From Winogradskya consettensis (GTDB lineage: Bacteria > Actinomycetota > Actinomycetes > Mycobacteriales > Micromonosporaceae), in contig NZ_BOQP01000017.1 of NCBI RefSeq assembly GCF_018332715.1, positions 363,848-427,847 of the forward strand: a DNA stretch of 64,000 nt, written 5' to 3'. The position numbers and the translations under genes were made by a program. Of the stretch, positions 29,555-37,658 are shown piece after piece (position 1 is the stretch's first letter; every line of letters starts with the position of its first letter). A model generated the notes under the pieces. It ran no database searches and was not told the origin of the DNA. It worked only from the letters and a program-made list of their open reading frames with translations.

Positions 29555-31153
29555 GTGCCAACACCCACCTGGGCGGGCTTTCACCGCTGGCGGCGCACCC
29601 GGCCGTACTGGGGCGGACTGCTGCTCCTGCTCGCCGGTCTGGAGCTCTTCCTCAGCGCGAACCAGAGCATCGGCGACCTCGAGGTCCATTTCGGCCCCGA
29701 GGGCTTCCTGTCCTACCTGCTGCCGCTGATCCTGGTGCTCTGCGGCGTGCTGACCTGGCTCTCCCCCGGCCAGCGGCTCTTCTACGGCATCCTCGGCCTG
29801 CTCACCGCCGTGTACTCCCTGATCGGCCTGAACTTCGGCGGCTTCGCCCTGGGCATGCTCCTCGGCATCATCGGCGGCGCCCTCGTCCTGGCGTGGGTAC
29901 CCCGCAAGCCGTCCCCCCCTCCCGTCGCGGCCGCGCACTCCTCGCCGCCGGGTAACGCGCCCCTCGCCCCGGAGCTGCCCTACGGCGCACCGCCCGCACG
30001 GCCCGTCTCCACCCCGGAGATCGTCCCCGGCCTTGGCGTCGGTCCCGGCCTGGATGGTGGACCCGGCCTGGATGGTGACCCCGACACCACCCAGGTCATC
30101 CCCGCGGCCGAGCCCGGCGAGCGCCAGGGCCACCACCCGCACCGCAAGACGCTCGTGATCACCATGGTCCCGCTGGTCGTGACGGCCGCCCTGCTCGTCG
30201 CCGGCAGCCACGCCCCGGCCCGCGCCGACGTCGAATGCCCCGAAGGCCTGCCGTCGCGCTCCACGAACGCCTCCTCGCCGGCTGCCTCCTCGCCTGCCGC
30301 CTCCTTGCCTGCCGCTTCCTCGCCCGCCGCCAAGAAGATCGCCAAGAAGCCCGCGACGGCACCCCGCGCCTCCACCTCGAAAAGTCCCACGCCCGCCGCG
30401 GAGAAGTCCGACGACCCTGAGGAGGGCGACGGGGGCAACCCCCTGACAGATGTGTGGAACGGCCTGGTCGACGGCGTGGACGACATCCTCGGCGGTGACG
30501 ACGAACCCGAAGTCGCGCCCTCAGCCGACCCGACACTGTCCACCGAACCGACCCCGTCCGCCGAACCGTCCCTGGAGCCGTCCGCGCCGGCGTCCCCTTC
30601 CACCTCGGCTCCGGCCGGCGCTTCCGGATCCCCCGAGCCGTCCACCACGTCCGGCGCGGCGTCCCCGTCCCCGGCGCCGAGCCTCGACGAGATCCCGTGC
30701 CTGGGCCCGCGGGTCTTCAAGGACGGCGACGGCAGCGACCTTCCCCTGGTCGCGGCCCACCCGGCGCTGCTGGAGAGCGACTCACTGACGATGTACGACT
30801 CGACCTACGACGGCGTGGTCGACGTCCCCACGGCGCAGGGCACCCTGAAAGCCCTGAAGTTCAGCATGGACAAGGCCGTGACCAAGCCGTTCAGGCTGAC
30901 CGTCCAGGAGAAGGCCGGAAACATCACCCTCTTCGAGAGCGACACCCTCACAACGAAGGGCAACGTACGCCTCTACGCCACCCGCTTCGAGGGCAAACTC
31001 TTCGGTGTCATCCCGGTCGTCTTCACCCCGGAGTCGCCGCCGCCGCTGACGTTACCGGTCCTCTGGTTCACCGACGTGAAACTGCAGAAGGCCTTCATCC
31101 GCTGCGACACCCTGACCGCGGACCCGCTCGTCATGACCGAGAAGAAGGCCTGA
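29555..31153 (+). CDS. DUF6114-family membrane protein with long Pro/Ser/Ala linkers
   Basis: This protein of about 532 residues has an N-terminal block of four membrane helices (YWGGLLLLLAGLELFLS onward), the DUF6114 signature. A fifth helix follows near residue 200 (TMVPLVVTAALLVAG), then a very long Ser/Pro/Ala/Glu linker. It ends in a beta-rich domain (about 385-532) that resembles part of the DUF6230/DUF6114 partner proteins. GTG 29555 is preferred: AAAGGG lies 6 bases upstream, whereas GTG 29528 would sit at the foot of the terminator hairpin and ATG 29540 lacks a ribosome site. It works with the DUF6230 protein by context; the role is unknown. Confidence 0.78.
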   Translation: MPTPTWAGFHRWRRTRPYWGGLLLLLAGLELFLSANQSIGDLEVHFGPEGFLSYLLPLILVLCGVLTWLSPGQRLFYGILGLLTAVYSLIGLNFGGFALGMLLGIIGGALVLAWVPRKPSPPPVAAAHSSPPGNAPLAPELPYGAPPARPVSTPEIVPGLGVGPGLDGGPGLDGDPDTTQVIPAAEPGERQGHHPHRKTLVITMVPLVVTAALLVAGSHAPARADVECPEGLPSRSTNASSPAASSPAASLPAASSPAAKKIAKKPATAPRASTSKSPTPAAEKSDDPEEGDGGNPLTDVWNGLVDGVDDILGGDDEPEVAPSADPTLSTEPTPSAEPSLEPSAPASPSTSAPAGASGSPEPSTTSGAASPSPAPSLDEIPCLGPRVFKDGDGSDLPLVAAHPALLESDSLTMYDSTYDGVVDVPTAQGTLKALKFSMDKAVTKPFRLTVQEKAGNITLFESDTLTTKGNVRLYATRFEGKLFGVIPVVFTPESPPPLTLPVLWFTDVKLQKAFIRCDTLTADPLVMTEKKA

Positions 31154-31535
31154 CCCGGCGTTCCCGCCAGCCCCGCACCACCCTGTCGGCATCGAGCGGC
31201 CGAAGCAGCACGGGCGGCCCGTCCATCAACCCGGCCCGGGCCTTACGCAACTGCTCGTTCAACGCCGACACGTACGCCCGGACCTCGTCCTCGGAATGCC
31301 GTTTGTCCACGGTCACCTCGACATCCTCCCGCTCCCGCCGCACGGCCAGCGTGGGAGGCAGGGCACCCCCGGCCGCACCCTCCCGGCGCAGCCAATCCTT
31401 CACCCACCAGTCCTCGTCGTACTCACGCCCGTGATCGCTCAGTGGCTTCCCGGCGCCCGGAAGATTGTCGAACTGCCCCTGCTCCTGCGCCTCACGGATC
31501 TTGCGATCGATGTGCGACTCGTAGTAACCGCCCAT
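31131..31535 (-). CDS. DUF1992 (DnaJ-C28-like) protein
   Basis: This 134-residue protein contains the DUF1992 signature at its N-terminus: Y-E-S-H-I-D-R-K-I-R-E-A, then GQFDNLPGAGKPL. The domain is shared with the C-terminal part of eukaryotic DNAJC28 and with small bacterial proteins of unknown role. The 3' end overlaps the DUF6114 gene by 23 bases in convergent orientation. The ATG at 31535 is divergent from the ArsR-type gene; a 12-bp repeat array lies between them. Confidence 0.85.
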   Translation of the reverse strand: MGGYYESHIDRKIREAQEQGQFDNLPGAGKPLSDHGREYDEDWWVKDWLRREGAAGGALPPTLAVRREREDVEVTVDKRHSEDEVRAYVSALNEQLRKARAGLMDGPPVLLRPLDADRVVRGWRERRVRPSSRS

Positions 31536-31555
31536 ACCCCCGACGATATCCCGGA

Positions 31556-31639
31556 GGTTCGACCAGCGGTTCTGCCAACGGCTCGACCGACGGTTTGACC
31601 AGCGGTTCGACCAGCGGTTCGACCGACGGTTCGGCCTAC
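31556..31639. repeat. Seven tandem 12-bp repeats in a divergent promoter region
   Basis: GGTTCGACCAGC and close variants occur seven times head to tail between the DUF1992 and ArsR-type genes. Every unit is 12 bp, so in any forward frame the array reads as a tetrapeptide repeat (GSTS/GSTD in the ArsR frame). It could be a multi-copy operator or a repeat-expanded leader. Confidence 0.85.
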
Positions 31640-31651
31640 GCCGAAACCCCG

Positions 31652-32431
31652 ATGCCGGACGATGGGACGATGACCGAGTCCCGGGCCCTGTCCCGTTTCG
31701 CCGCGCTGCTCGCCGACGAGACCCGGGCCACCATCTGCCTCGCCCTGCTGGACGGCCGCGCCTGGACAGCCGGCGAGTTGGCCACCCACGCCGGCGTAGC
31801 CCCCGCCACCGCCACCGGGCACCTCCACAAACTCGTCGCGGGCGGCATCCTCACCGAGCAACGCCAGGGCCGCCACCGCTACGTCCGCCTCTCCGGCGCC
31901 CCGATCGCCCAGCTCATCGAGGACCTGGCCGGCCACGTCCCCGCCCCACCCACCCCGGCCCGGGGCCTGCGGGCGGTCACCGCGTCGGCGGCGCTGGCCC
32001 GGGGCCGTACCTGCTACGACCACCTTGCCGGCCGCCTCGGCGTCGCCATCACCGACGCGATGGACCACAAAGGACTGCTCTCCCGAGACCCCGGCTTCAC
32101 CCTGACCGACCCGGGCCGCGCCTGGCTCACCGCCCTGACCAACCCGGCTGCCCCGACCACCCTTACCAACCCGCCCACCCCCGGCCCGACCGGCCCGACC
32201 GGCCCGGGCGCCCCCACCCGCTCCCGGCGCCCCCTCGCCCGAGGCTGCCTCGACTGGACCGAACGCCGCGAACACCTCGCCGGAATCGCCGGCGCCACCC
32301 TCTGCTCCCACGCCCTCACCTCCGGCTGGCTCACCCGCATCGGCTCCAGCCGCGCCGTCCGCGTCACCCCCGCAGGCACAACCGCCCTGACCGACCTCCT
32401 GGGCCCGCACCCCGCCTGGACCGGGACGTAA
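31652..32431 (+). CDS. ArsR-type winged-helix regulator with extended C-terminal domain
   Basis: This 259-residue protein has an ArsR-like winged helix near the N-terminus: LADETRATICLALLDG, TAGELATHAGVAPATATGHLHKLVAGG, QGRHRYVRL. A second, winged-helix-like C-terminal half ends SGWLTRIGSSRAVRVTPAG. I see no cysteine metal-binding motif in the recognition helix, so metal sensing is unlikely. ATG 31652 or ATG 31670 could be the start; neither has a strong ribosome site. The frame stays open upstream through the 12-bp repeats. The gene stops inside the first unit of another repeat array. Confidence 0.82.
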   Translation: MPDDGTMTESRALSRFAALLADETRATICLALLDGRAWTAGELATHAGVAPATATGHLHKLVAGGILTEQRQGRHRYVRLSGAPIAQLIEDLAGHVPAPPTPARGLRAVTASAALARGRTCYDHLAGRLGVAITDAMDHKGLLSRDPGFTLTDPGRAWLTALTNPAAPTTLTNPPTPGPTGPTGPGAPTRSRRPLARGCLDWTERREHLAGIAGATLCSHALTSGWLTRIGSSRAVRVTPAGTTALTDLLGPHPAWTGT

Positions 32432-32690
32432 CAGCCCGCACCCCTCGCCCAGACCAGGCCGTAGGAGCCCGAACCCCGCCTGGACCAGCCGTAGGAGCCC
32501 GCACCCCTCGCCGGAAAAGCCCACCCCTCGCCCGGACCAGGCCGCAGCGACCCGCACCCCGCCTGAACTGATCCGTAGCGACCCGCACCCCGCCTGAACC
32601 AATCCGTAGCGACCCGCACCCTGTCCGGACCGGGACGCAGCGGCACACGGGTCTGGGTCGGGACGCAGCGGCACACGGACTGGGTCGGGA
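32412..32690. repeat. Degenerate tandem array of about 31-bp units
   Basis: About ten imperfect units share the core CCGTAGCGACCCGCACCCC; two neighbouring copies near 32556-32625 are almost identical. The array begins in the last codons of the ArsR-type gene and fills the 333-bp gap to the next gene. It has no spacers, and the units differ in length, so it is not CRISPR. No gene is seen in this gap. Confidence 0.75.
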
Positions 32691-32764
32691 CGTGGCGGTC
32701 CAGAGACGGCGTGGACCGGGCCGTAGGGCGGCGATCATGGGGCGACGGGGGTAAACTCGTCGCC

Positions 32765-33040
32765 GTGGAACAGGTCGTGCCGTTGCTGGTCCTCGCCGCC
32801 GTTCTCGTCGCGCTGTTCACCGGTCTCGGCCTGCTGGCGACCCGGGTGCGGCGCAGCGGCGTGGGCCGCGACCTTATGAGCCCGGTCGACCTGATGTACC
32901 GCCCTCACGCCCACGAGATGAACCAGCAGATCCAGGTCCAGGAACAACGCACGGTCGCCCTCCCCGCGACCGGCGACCCGAGGCTCTCAGGCCACCGGCA
33001 ATCCCCGGCTCCCCGGTCACCGGTCACCGGTCACCGGTGA
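32765..33040 (+). CDS. Small single-pass membrane protein
   Basis: This is a 91-residue protein of unknown family. Residues 3-25 form one strong membrane helix (QVVPLLVLAAVLVALFTGLG), followed by a basic stop-transfer (TRVRRS) and a soluble tail containing two Met-rich stretches (LMSPVDLMYRPHAHEMNQQ) and a disordered end. GTG 32765 has GGGGG about 11 bases upstream. It is convergent with the D-threonine aldolase-like gene, 10 bases apart. Confidence 0.6.
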   Translation: MEQVVPLLVLAAVLVALFTGLGLLATRVRRSGVGRDLMSPVDLMYRPHAHEMNQQIQVQEQRTVALPATGDPRLSGHRQSPAPRSPVTGHR

Positions 33041-33050
33041 TCAACAGCGG

Positions 33051-34145
33051 TCACCAGCCCCGCACCCGGGGCCAGTAGGCGGTCAGCTCGCCGCCGGGGG
33101 TGTCGCGGACGTGGTAGCCGTCGTGCTGGGCGGTGGTGGCGCAGGCGTGGTTGGGCAGGATGCGGAGTGGGGTGCCGACCGGGAGGTCCGGGAGTTTCTC
33201 CGCGCTGCCCTCGCGCAGGGCGAGGGTGCCGTGTTCCTGGGAGGCGTCCACCATGAGCAGGTCCGGGAAGATCGTGCCGTCCAGAGCCGTGACCAGGCCG
33301 TATCCCTGGTCGACGGGCTGGGCGGCGGTGCCGCGGTCTCGGGAGGTGGCCATCCAGCCGCCGTCCGTCATGATCCAGCCTTTGCCGGGGTTGTGGCCGA
33401 TGACCGTGACGACCACGGCGGCGGCGATGTCCGCCGGGGTGCAGACTCCGAGGCCGGCCATGACGAGGTCGAACAGGACGTAGTTGCCGGCGCGGACCTC
33501 GGTGACGCCGGTCAGGTCGCGGGCGAAGTGCGCGGTCGGGGTGGAGCCCACGCTCACGATCGGGCATTCGTGTCCGGCCGCGCGTAACCGGGTCGCGGCC
33601 TCGACGGCGACCGCGCGTTCGTTCTCCGCGGCCGCTTCCAGCTCAGGGATCGAGCGTGCGTGGTAGGACTCGCCCGCATGCACGAGCACGCCGGCGGGTG
33701 CGCCCAGCGCCGCGGCGATGTCCAGCAGCAGCGGGTCCCCGGGCAGCACGCCGCCGCGGTGCCCGTCGCAGTCGATCTCGATGAGCGCGGGGGCCGAACC
33801 CGCGACCGCTTCGGCCTGGGCGACGCTGTCCAGCAGGACGGTCAGCCGCACGTCGCGGGCCTGCAGCGCGTACACGTCGGGGAGTTTTGCTGGGGCGATG
33901 CCGACCGCGTAGAGGATGTCGGTGTAGCCGGCGTCGGCGAAGGCGAACGCCTCCGCGAGGGTGGAGACGGTGATAGGGCCGGGCACGTCGCCGACGACGA
34001 GGCGGGCGACGTCCACCGACTTCGTGGTCTTCAGGTGCGGGCGCAGCCGGACACCGAGGCCGGCGATGCGCTCCCGGAGCCGCGCGATGTTCGCCGACGC
34101 CACCGAGCGGTCGAGCATCAGGTAGGGCGTACGAGGGGTCGTCAC
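33051..34145 (-). CDS. D-threonine aldolase / D-serine dehydratase-like PLP enzyme
   Basis: This 364-residue enzyme has the fold-type III (alanine-racemase-like) signature of the D-threonine aldolase family: TPYLMLD at the N-terminus, PLP lysine in RPHLKTTKS (about Lys39), and the C-terminal metal site P-N-H-A-C-A-T. Members split D-threonine or dehydrate D-serine with a divalent metal; which one cannot be told. GTG 34145 is chosen since family members begin close to the TPYL segment. An earlier GTG at 34208 would lie inside the AT-rich operator palindrome. It is divergent from the helicase gene across that operator. Confidence 0.85.
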   Translation of the reverse strand: MTTPRTPYLMLDRSVASANIARLRERIAGLGVRLRPHLKTTKSVDVARLVVGDVPGPITVSTLAEAFAFADAGYTDILYAVGIAPAKLPDVYALQARDVRLTVLLDSVAQAEAVAGSAPALIEIDCDGHRGGVLPGDPLLLDIAAALGAPAGVLVHAGESYHARSIPELEAAAENERAVAVEAATRLRAAGHECPIVSVGSTPTAHFARDLTGVTEVRAGNYVLFDLVMAGLGVCTPADIAAAVVVTVIGHNPGKGWIMTDGGWMATSRDRGTAAQPVDQGYGLVTALDGTIFPDLLMVDASQEHGTLALREGSAEKLPDLPVGTPLRILPNHACATTAQHDGYHVRDTPGGELTAYWPRVRGW

Positions 34146-34193
34146 GATCGCCAGCCTAGACGATAAGTCCAGCATCAAGACAGGAAGTCCAAA

Positions 34194-34247
34194 CGTTAGG
34201 TTGTGCACAATTAAATTGTGCGCAATTTAATTGCACACAACCTAACG
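34194..34247. promoter_or_regulatory. Long AT-rich palindrome resembling an OhrR-type operator
   Basis: Two 25-bp arms (34194-34218 and 34223-34247) match in inverted orientation at 23 positions around TGCG. The site contains three 10-bp palindromes every 15 bp: TTGTGCACAA, TTGTGCGCAA and TTGCACACAA. The CAATTAAATTG and CAATTTAATTG cores between them match the AATT-N-AATT cores of OhrR boxes, sites of MarR-family organic-hydroperoxide sensors. It lies 48 bp from both divergent start codons. No ohr or ohrR gene is in the window. Confidence 0.75.
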
Positions 34248-34294
34248 GGACCCTCCGGAGGGCGTGGAAAGCCGGTCGTAATACTGTTTGCCGG

Positions 34295-36589
34295 GTGCCG
34301 CCACCCCCACTCGAACAGGCCCCAGCCGAGCACGACGAGGTCATCGAGCTCCTCCTGCGCCGGCAGACCGCGGCCCTGAACGCACTGCATCATCCGAACA
34401 TCGCCGGCCCGCAGGACAGCCCGGGCCGCAGCCTGCAGGACGAGCTGGACTCGAAGCGGCACTACGAATGGCTCGCGTTCTTCGACACCATCTGGTTGCC
34501 TCTCGCCGGAGCGCTCGCCTACGCCCACCTCAGGGGCATCGCGCACGCGGGCCTCACCCCCGCCGGCGTTGGACTGACCGCCGACGGCCGGGTCGAGCTC
34601 ACCGGTCTGGTGGGCACCCGGTCCGATGCGGGTTTCTCCCAGGATGTGTACGCCTTCGGCGAGCTCGCGATCGCGGCACTCGACGGCTCCACCGTGCCGC
34701 CCGAGGTCCAGGACGTCCTCGACACCTGTGTCTCCCCGGATCCGGCGGTGCGCTACCCGGACGCCGCCGTGCTGGAGCACGAGCTCGCCGGGGCGTGCCG
34801 GACCGCCCGGCAGCGTGAGTCCCGCAGCCGCAACACCGTCTGGCTCGGCATCACCCGCGCGGCGGCCGGGCTCGTGCTCGGCGTCGAGCCGCTGCAGGAG
34901 ACCGACTTCCGGCGCGCCGAGCAGATCATCCTCGATGAGCTCGCCGGCGTGCTGCACACCGATTATTCGTTCGACGCGCGGACCGGGCAGGTCAACGATC
35001 AGCGGATCCTGTTCGCCGGGCGCACGATGCTGCTTCGGGCGGCGTCCGATGCGGAGTTCCCCGATCGGGTGCGGATCATCAGTGCGGAGCGCAAGGACGA
35101 CGTCTGGCTGCGGCGGTGGCGGCGCAAGGCCACCGATCTGACCCGCATGGTGACGTTCCAGTTCGAGGACCCGGGTGCGGAGGCCGCCGGATACGGTCTT
35201 GATTTCCTGCTCGCCCGGCTGGAGGAGCACCGTTCGCAGACCCCGGCGGAGAAGCCGGCCACGGATCTCTTCGAGCTCTGGGAACGTCTGCTGGACGCCC
35301 GCGAGGCCCTGGAGCGCAGCGACCGTGCCGCGCTGCGACGGCAGGAGGACGCGCTGGTCAGGGTCCGGACGGGCCGCACCACGAACCCCCGGCTGGCCGG
35401 GATCCTGCAGGACCCGGGTGCGATCCCGGGCGGCGACGTGGCCGACGTACACCAATGGTCCCGGGACGACCTCGACGACAGTCAGCGAGAGGCGGTCCGC
35501 CAAGCTCTCGGGTCGCAGGATCTGGTGCTCGTGCAGGGCGCCCCGGGTTCGGGAAAGACCACGGTCGTCGCGGAGATCGTGCGGCAGGCGCACCTGCGCG
35601 ACCCGGGCGCCCGGGTCCTCGTTCTCACCCACACCCGGGAAGCCCTGGACCAGCTGGCGGCTGCCGGGGTGCACAGCGCGGAGACGGACCCGGAATCGAG
35701 GCGGGTGCTGGGGATCCAGGACGAGTGGCTCGCTGCCGCGTTCCTGCACCCGTCCGCCCTCGTAGCCACCACCATGCGGGAGTTCCTCAGCCGGCCCGGG
35801 ATCGGCGACCTGGAGTTCGACCTCTGCGTCATCGACGAGGTTTCCCGGGCCACCGCGACCGAGACGCTGGTGGCGCTCGTCCAGGCTCGCAGGTCGGTCC
35901 TCATCGGAGACCCGAACCAGCTTCCCCCGGCGGACGAGGTCCTGCTGCGGCAGAAACCGGTGCTGAAGGAGTACGCCCTCACGCCCGCGCTCGTGCAGAC
36001 GGATGCCGCCGCCCGCACCGGCGCCCACGTGCTGACCGGTCAGCACCGGATGGTCCCCGCGATCGGCGATCTCATCGAGACCTGCTTCTACAGCCGGAAA
36101 GGCACCGGGTCGCCCGGACCGGACCGCCCGGTGCTGTGGGTCGACACCACCGGTCTCGGCGATCGGCGCCGCGAGGTACGCGACGACGGCGGTCTGGTGA
36201 ACCCCGCCGAGGCCGCGGAGGTGGTCAAGCAGCTCGGGACGGTCGCGCCCGGGGAGAAAGTGCTGATCATCGCTCCGTACGCAGGCCAGGTCGACGAACT
36301 CCGCAGGCTAGCGGGCGACGCCGAGGTGATCTCCCTGGACGCCGCCGAGGGTCGCGAGTGCGACGTCGTGATCTTCTCCGTGACACGCAGCAACGACAAG
36401 GGCGACTTCGGGCTAGTCGGCGAGCCGAACTGGCGCCGGATCAGCGTCGCGCTGTCCCGGGCCCGGTCCCGGCTGATCATTGTCGGGGACGCCGCCTTCT
36501 GCCGCAGCCGTCCCGGGGCGCTGCGCGACGTGTCGCTCTACATCGGCGCCCATCCTGAGGAGTGCGAGACCCGTGACGCCGCCGTCTGA
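34295..36589 (+). CDS. Pseudokinase-SF1 (Upf1/DNA2-like) helicase fusion
   Basis: This 764-residue protein has residues about 15-180 that resemble a protein-kinase C-lobe: LHHPNI, then LAYAHLRGIAHAG in place of HRD, LTGLV in place of DFG, DVYAFGELAI and RYPDAAVLEHEL. The catalytic aspartates and the N-lobe glycine loop are absent, so it is a pseudokinase. Residues about 400-760 form an SF1B helicase: Walker A GAPGSGKTT (about 415), motif II VIDEVSRA (about 512, DExx-like), GQHRM (about 583), motif V DAAEGRECDVV (about 682), motif VI VALSRARSRL (about 718). GTG 34295 is the start. The stop overlaps the next gene by 17 bases. Related Upf1-like helicases act on RNA, DNA repair or phage defence; the role here is unknown. 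Confidence 0.8.
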   Translation: MPPPPLEQAPAEHDEVIELLLRRQTAALNALHHPNIAGPQDSPGRSLQDELDSKRHYEWLAFFDTIWLPLAGALAYAHLRGIAHAGLTPAGVGLTADGRVELTGLVGTRSDAGFSQDVYAFGELAIAALDGSTVPPEVQDVLDTCVSPDPAVRYPDAAVLEHELAGACRTARQRESRSRNTVWLGITRAAAGLVLGVEPLQETDFRRAEQIILDELAGVLHTDYSFDARTGQVNDQRILFAGRTMLLRAASDAEFPDRVRIISAERKDDVWLRRWRRKATDLTRMVTFQFEDPGAEAAGYGLDFLLARLEEHRSQTPAEKPATDLFELWERLLDAREALERSDRAALRRQEDALVRVRTGRTTNPRLAGILQDPGAIPGGDVADVHQWSRDDLDDSQREAVRQALGSQDLVLVQGAPGSGKTTVVAEIVRQAHLRDPGARVLVLTHTREALDQLAAAGVHSAETDPESRRVLGIQDEWLAAAFLHPSALVATTMREFLSRPGIGDLEFDLCVIDEVSRATATETLVALVQARRSVLIGDPNQLPPADEVLLRQKPVLKEYALTPALVQTDAAARTGAHVLTGQHRMVPAIGDLIETCFYSRKGTGSPGPDRPVLWVDTTGLGDRRREVRDDGGLVNPAEAAEVVKQLGTVAPGEKVLIIAPYAGQVDELRRLAGDAEVISLDAAEGRECDVVIFSVTRSNDKGDFGLVGEPNWRRISVALSRARSRLIIVGDAAFCRSRPGALRDVSLYIGAHPEECETRDAAV

Positions 36590-37658
36590 CAGCTATGCCC
36601 GGCCGGGCTGGGACCTCGTGAGAGTCGTCGCCGCCGCCGTCCCCGTGACCCGGATCAGCGCCGAGATCATCGCCCGGGAGCGCAGGCCGCTGCCGCCGGT
36701 CGACGACTTCGTGGTGCGCCGGGCCGCGTCGGGCGGGACGACGGTGGGCGAGCTCGCCGCCGCCCTGCACCTGCCGGAGGCCGTGGTCGCCGACGCCGTC
36801 GCCGCTCAGCTGTCCGCCGGCACGATCACCTACCGGGACGGCGTCATCGAGCAGGCCCCGCCACGGGCTGCCGCCCCTGTCGAGACGGATCTCCTGCTGC
36901 TCTTCGACCGGGCATCCTGGAGGGTCACCGGCTGGGACGACGCCCGCACGATCTCCCGAGCCGACGCCCAGCGCGACGACCTCCTCGTCCTCCCGGAATC
37001 ACGCGCCGACGCCATCAGTCTCGCCCACGTCCCCACCGAGTCCGTCGAGATCGCAGCCGCCGAGCTCGCGTCCAGCAGCGCCGCAGCCGCCAGCCGGGCA
37101 ACCGTCAATGCCGCAGACACCGGCACCGCGACCCTCAGCGCCGCACCCGCCAGCACCGCGCCCGTCAATGCCGCACCTGTCGATGCCGCACCTGTCAATG
37201 CCGCACCTGTCAATGCCGCAAACACCGGCACCGCGACCCTCAACGCCGCGGCCGCCGGCACTGCGACCCTCAACGCCGCGGCCGTCAATGCCGCACCCGT
37301 CAATGCCGCGGACGCCAGCGCCGGGAGCGTCGAGCGAGACGCCGCCGAGGCCGTCGATGCGGGCGTCGAGCGGAAGGTGCTGGTCGTCAAGGCGGTGCGC
37401 GAGCGGGCGGGCAAGCGGCTGATGCCCGCGCAGGTGCTCGTCTACGCCGATCAGGAGCGCGAGAACGTGCAGCTCGGCCTGGTCGTCGAGGGCGAGCTGC
37501 TGGACGACAGCGTGCTACTCGGGCTGGGTGGCGCCGAGCGGCTCGGGATCGAGCCCGGCCCCATCAAGCCCGGTCCCAGCGAGCCCGGTCCCAGCGAGCC
37601 CGGCACCGGCGAGCCCGGAACCAGAGAGCCCGGCACCGGCGAGCTCGACCCGGCGTAG
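36573..37658 (+). CDS. Helicase partner protein with winged-helix-like N-terminus and repeat linker
   Basis: I do not recognise this 361-residue protein. Residues about 35-90 read like a winged helix (TTVGELAAALHLPEAVVADAVAAQL). Residues about 105-150 form a small alpha-beta segment. Residues about 170-255 are alanine-rich repeats (APVNA, TATLNA). A short conserved-looking block follows (VLVVKAVRERAGKRLMPAQVLVYAD, 269-293 region), then a PGPSE/PGTGE tail. GTG 36573 has GAGGAG 10 bases upstream and overlaps the helicase stop, so it is translationally coupled and very likely works with it. The tail overlaps the convergent ABC gene by 144 bases. Confidence 0.7.
   Translation: MTPPSDSYARPGWDLVRVVAAAVPVTRISAEIIARERRPLPPVDDFVVRRAASGGTTVGELAAALHLPEAVVADAVAAQLSAGTITYRDGVIEQAPPRAAAPVETDLLLLFDRASWRVTGWDDARTISRADAQRDDLLVLPESRADAISLAHVPTESVEIAAAELASSSAAAASRATVNAADTGTATLSAAPASTAPVNAAPVDAAPVNAAPVNAANTGTATLNAAAAGTATLNAAAVNAAPVNAADASAGSVERDAAEAVDAGVERKVLVVKAVRERAGKRLMPAQVLVYADQERENVQLGLVVEGELLDDSVLLGLGGAERLGIEPGPIKPGPSEPGPSEPGTGEPGTREPGTGELDPA
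37100..37330. repeat. Coding repeats of GTCAATGCCGCA type
   Basis: The 12-mer GTCAATGCCGCA and the variant CCTGTCAATGCCGCA recur many times, mixed with a 24-bp TGTATLNA-coding unit. They encode the alanine-rich linker of the helicase partner protein. Confidence 0.8.
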
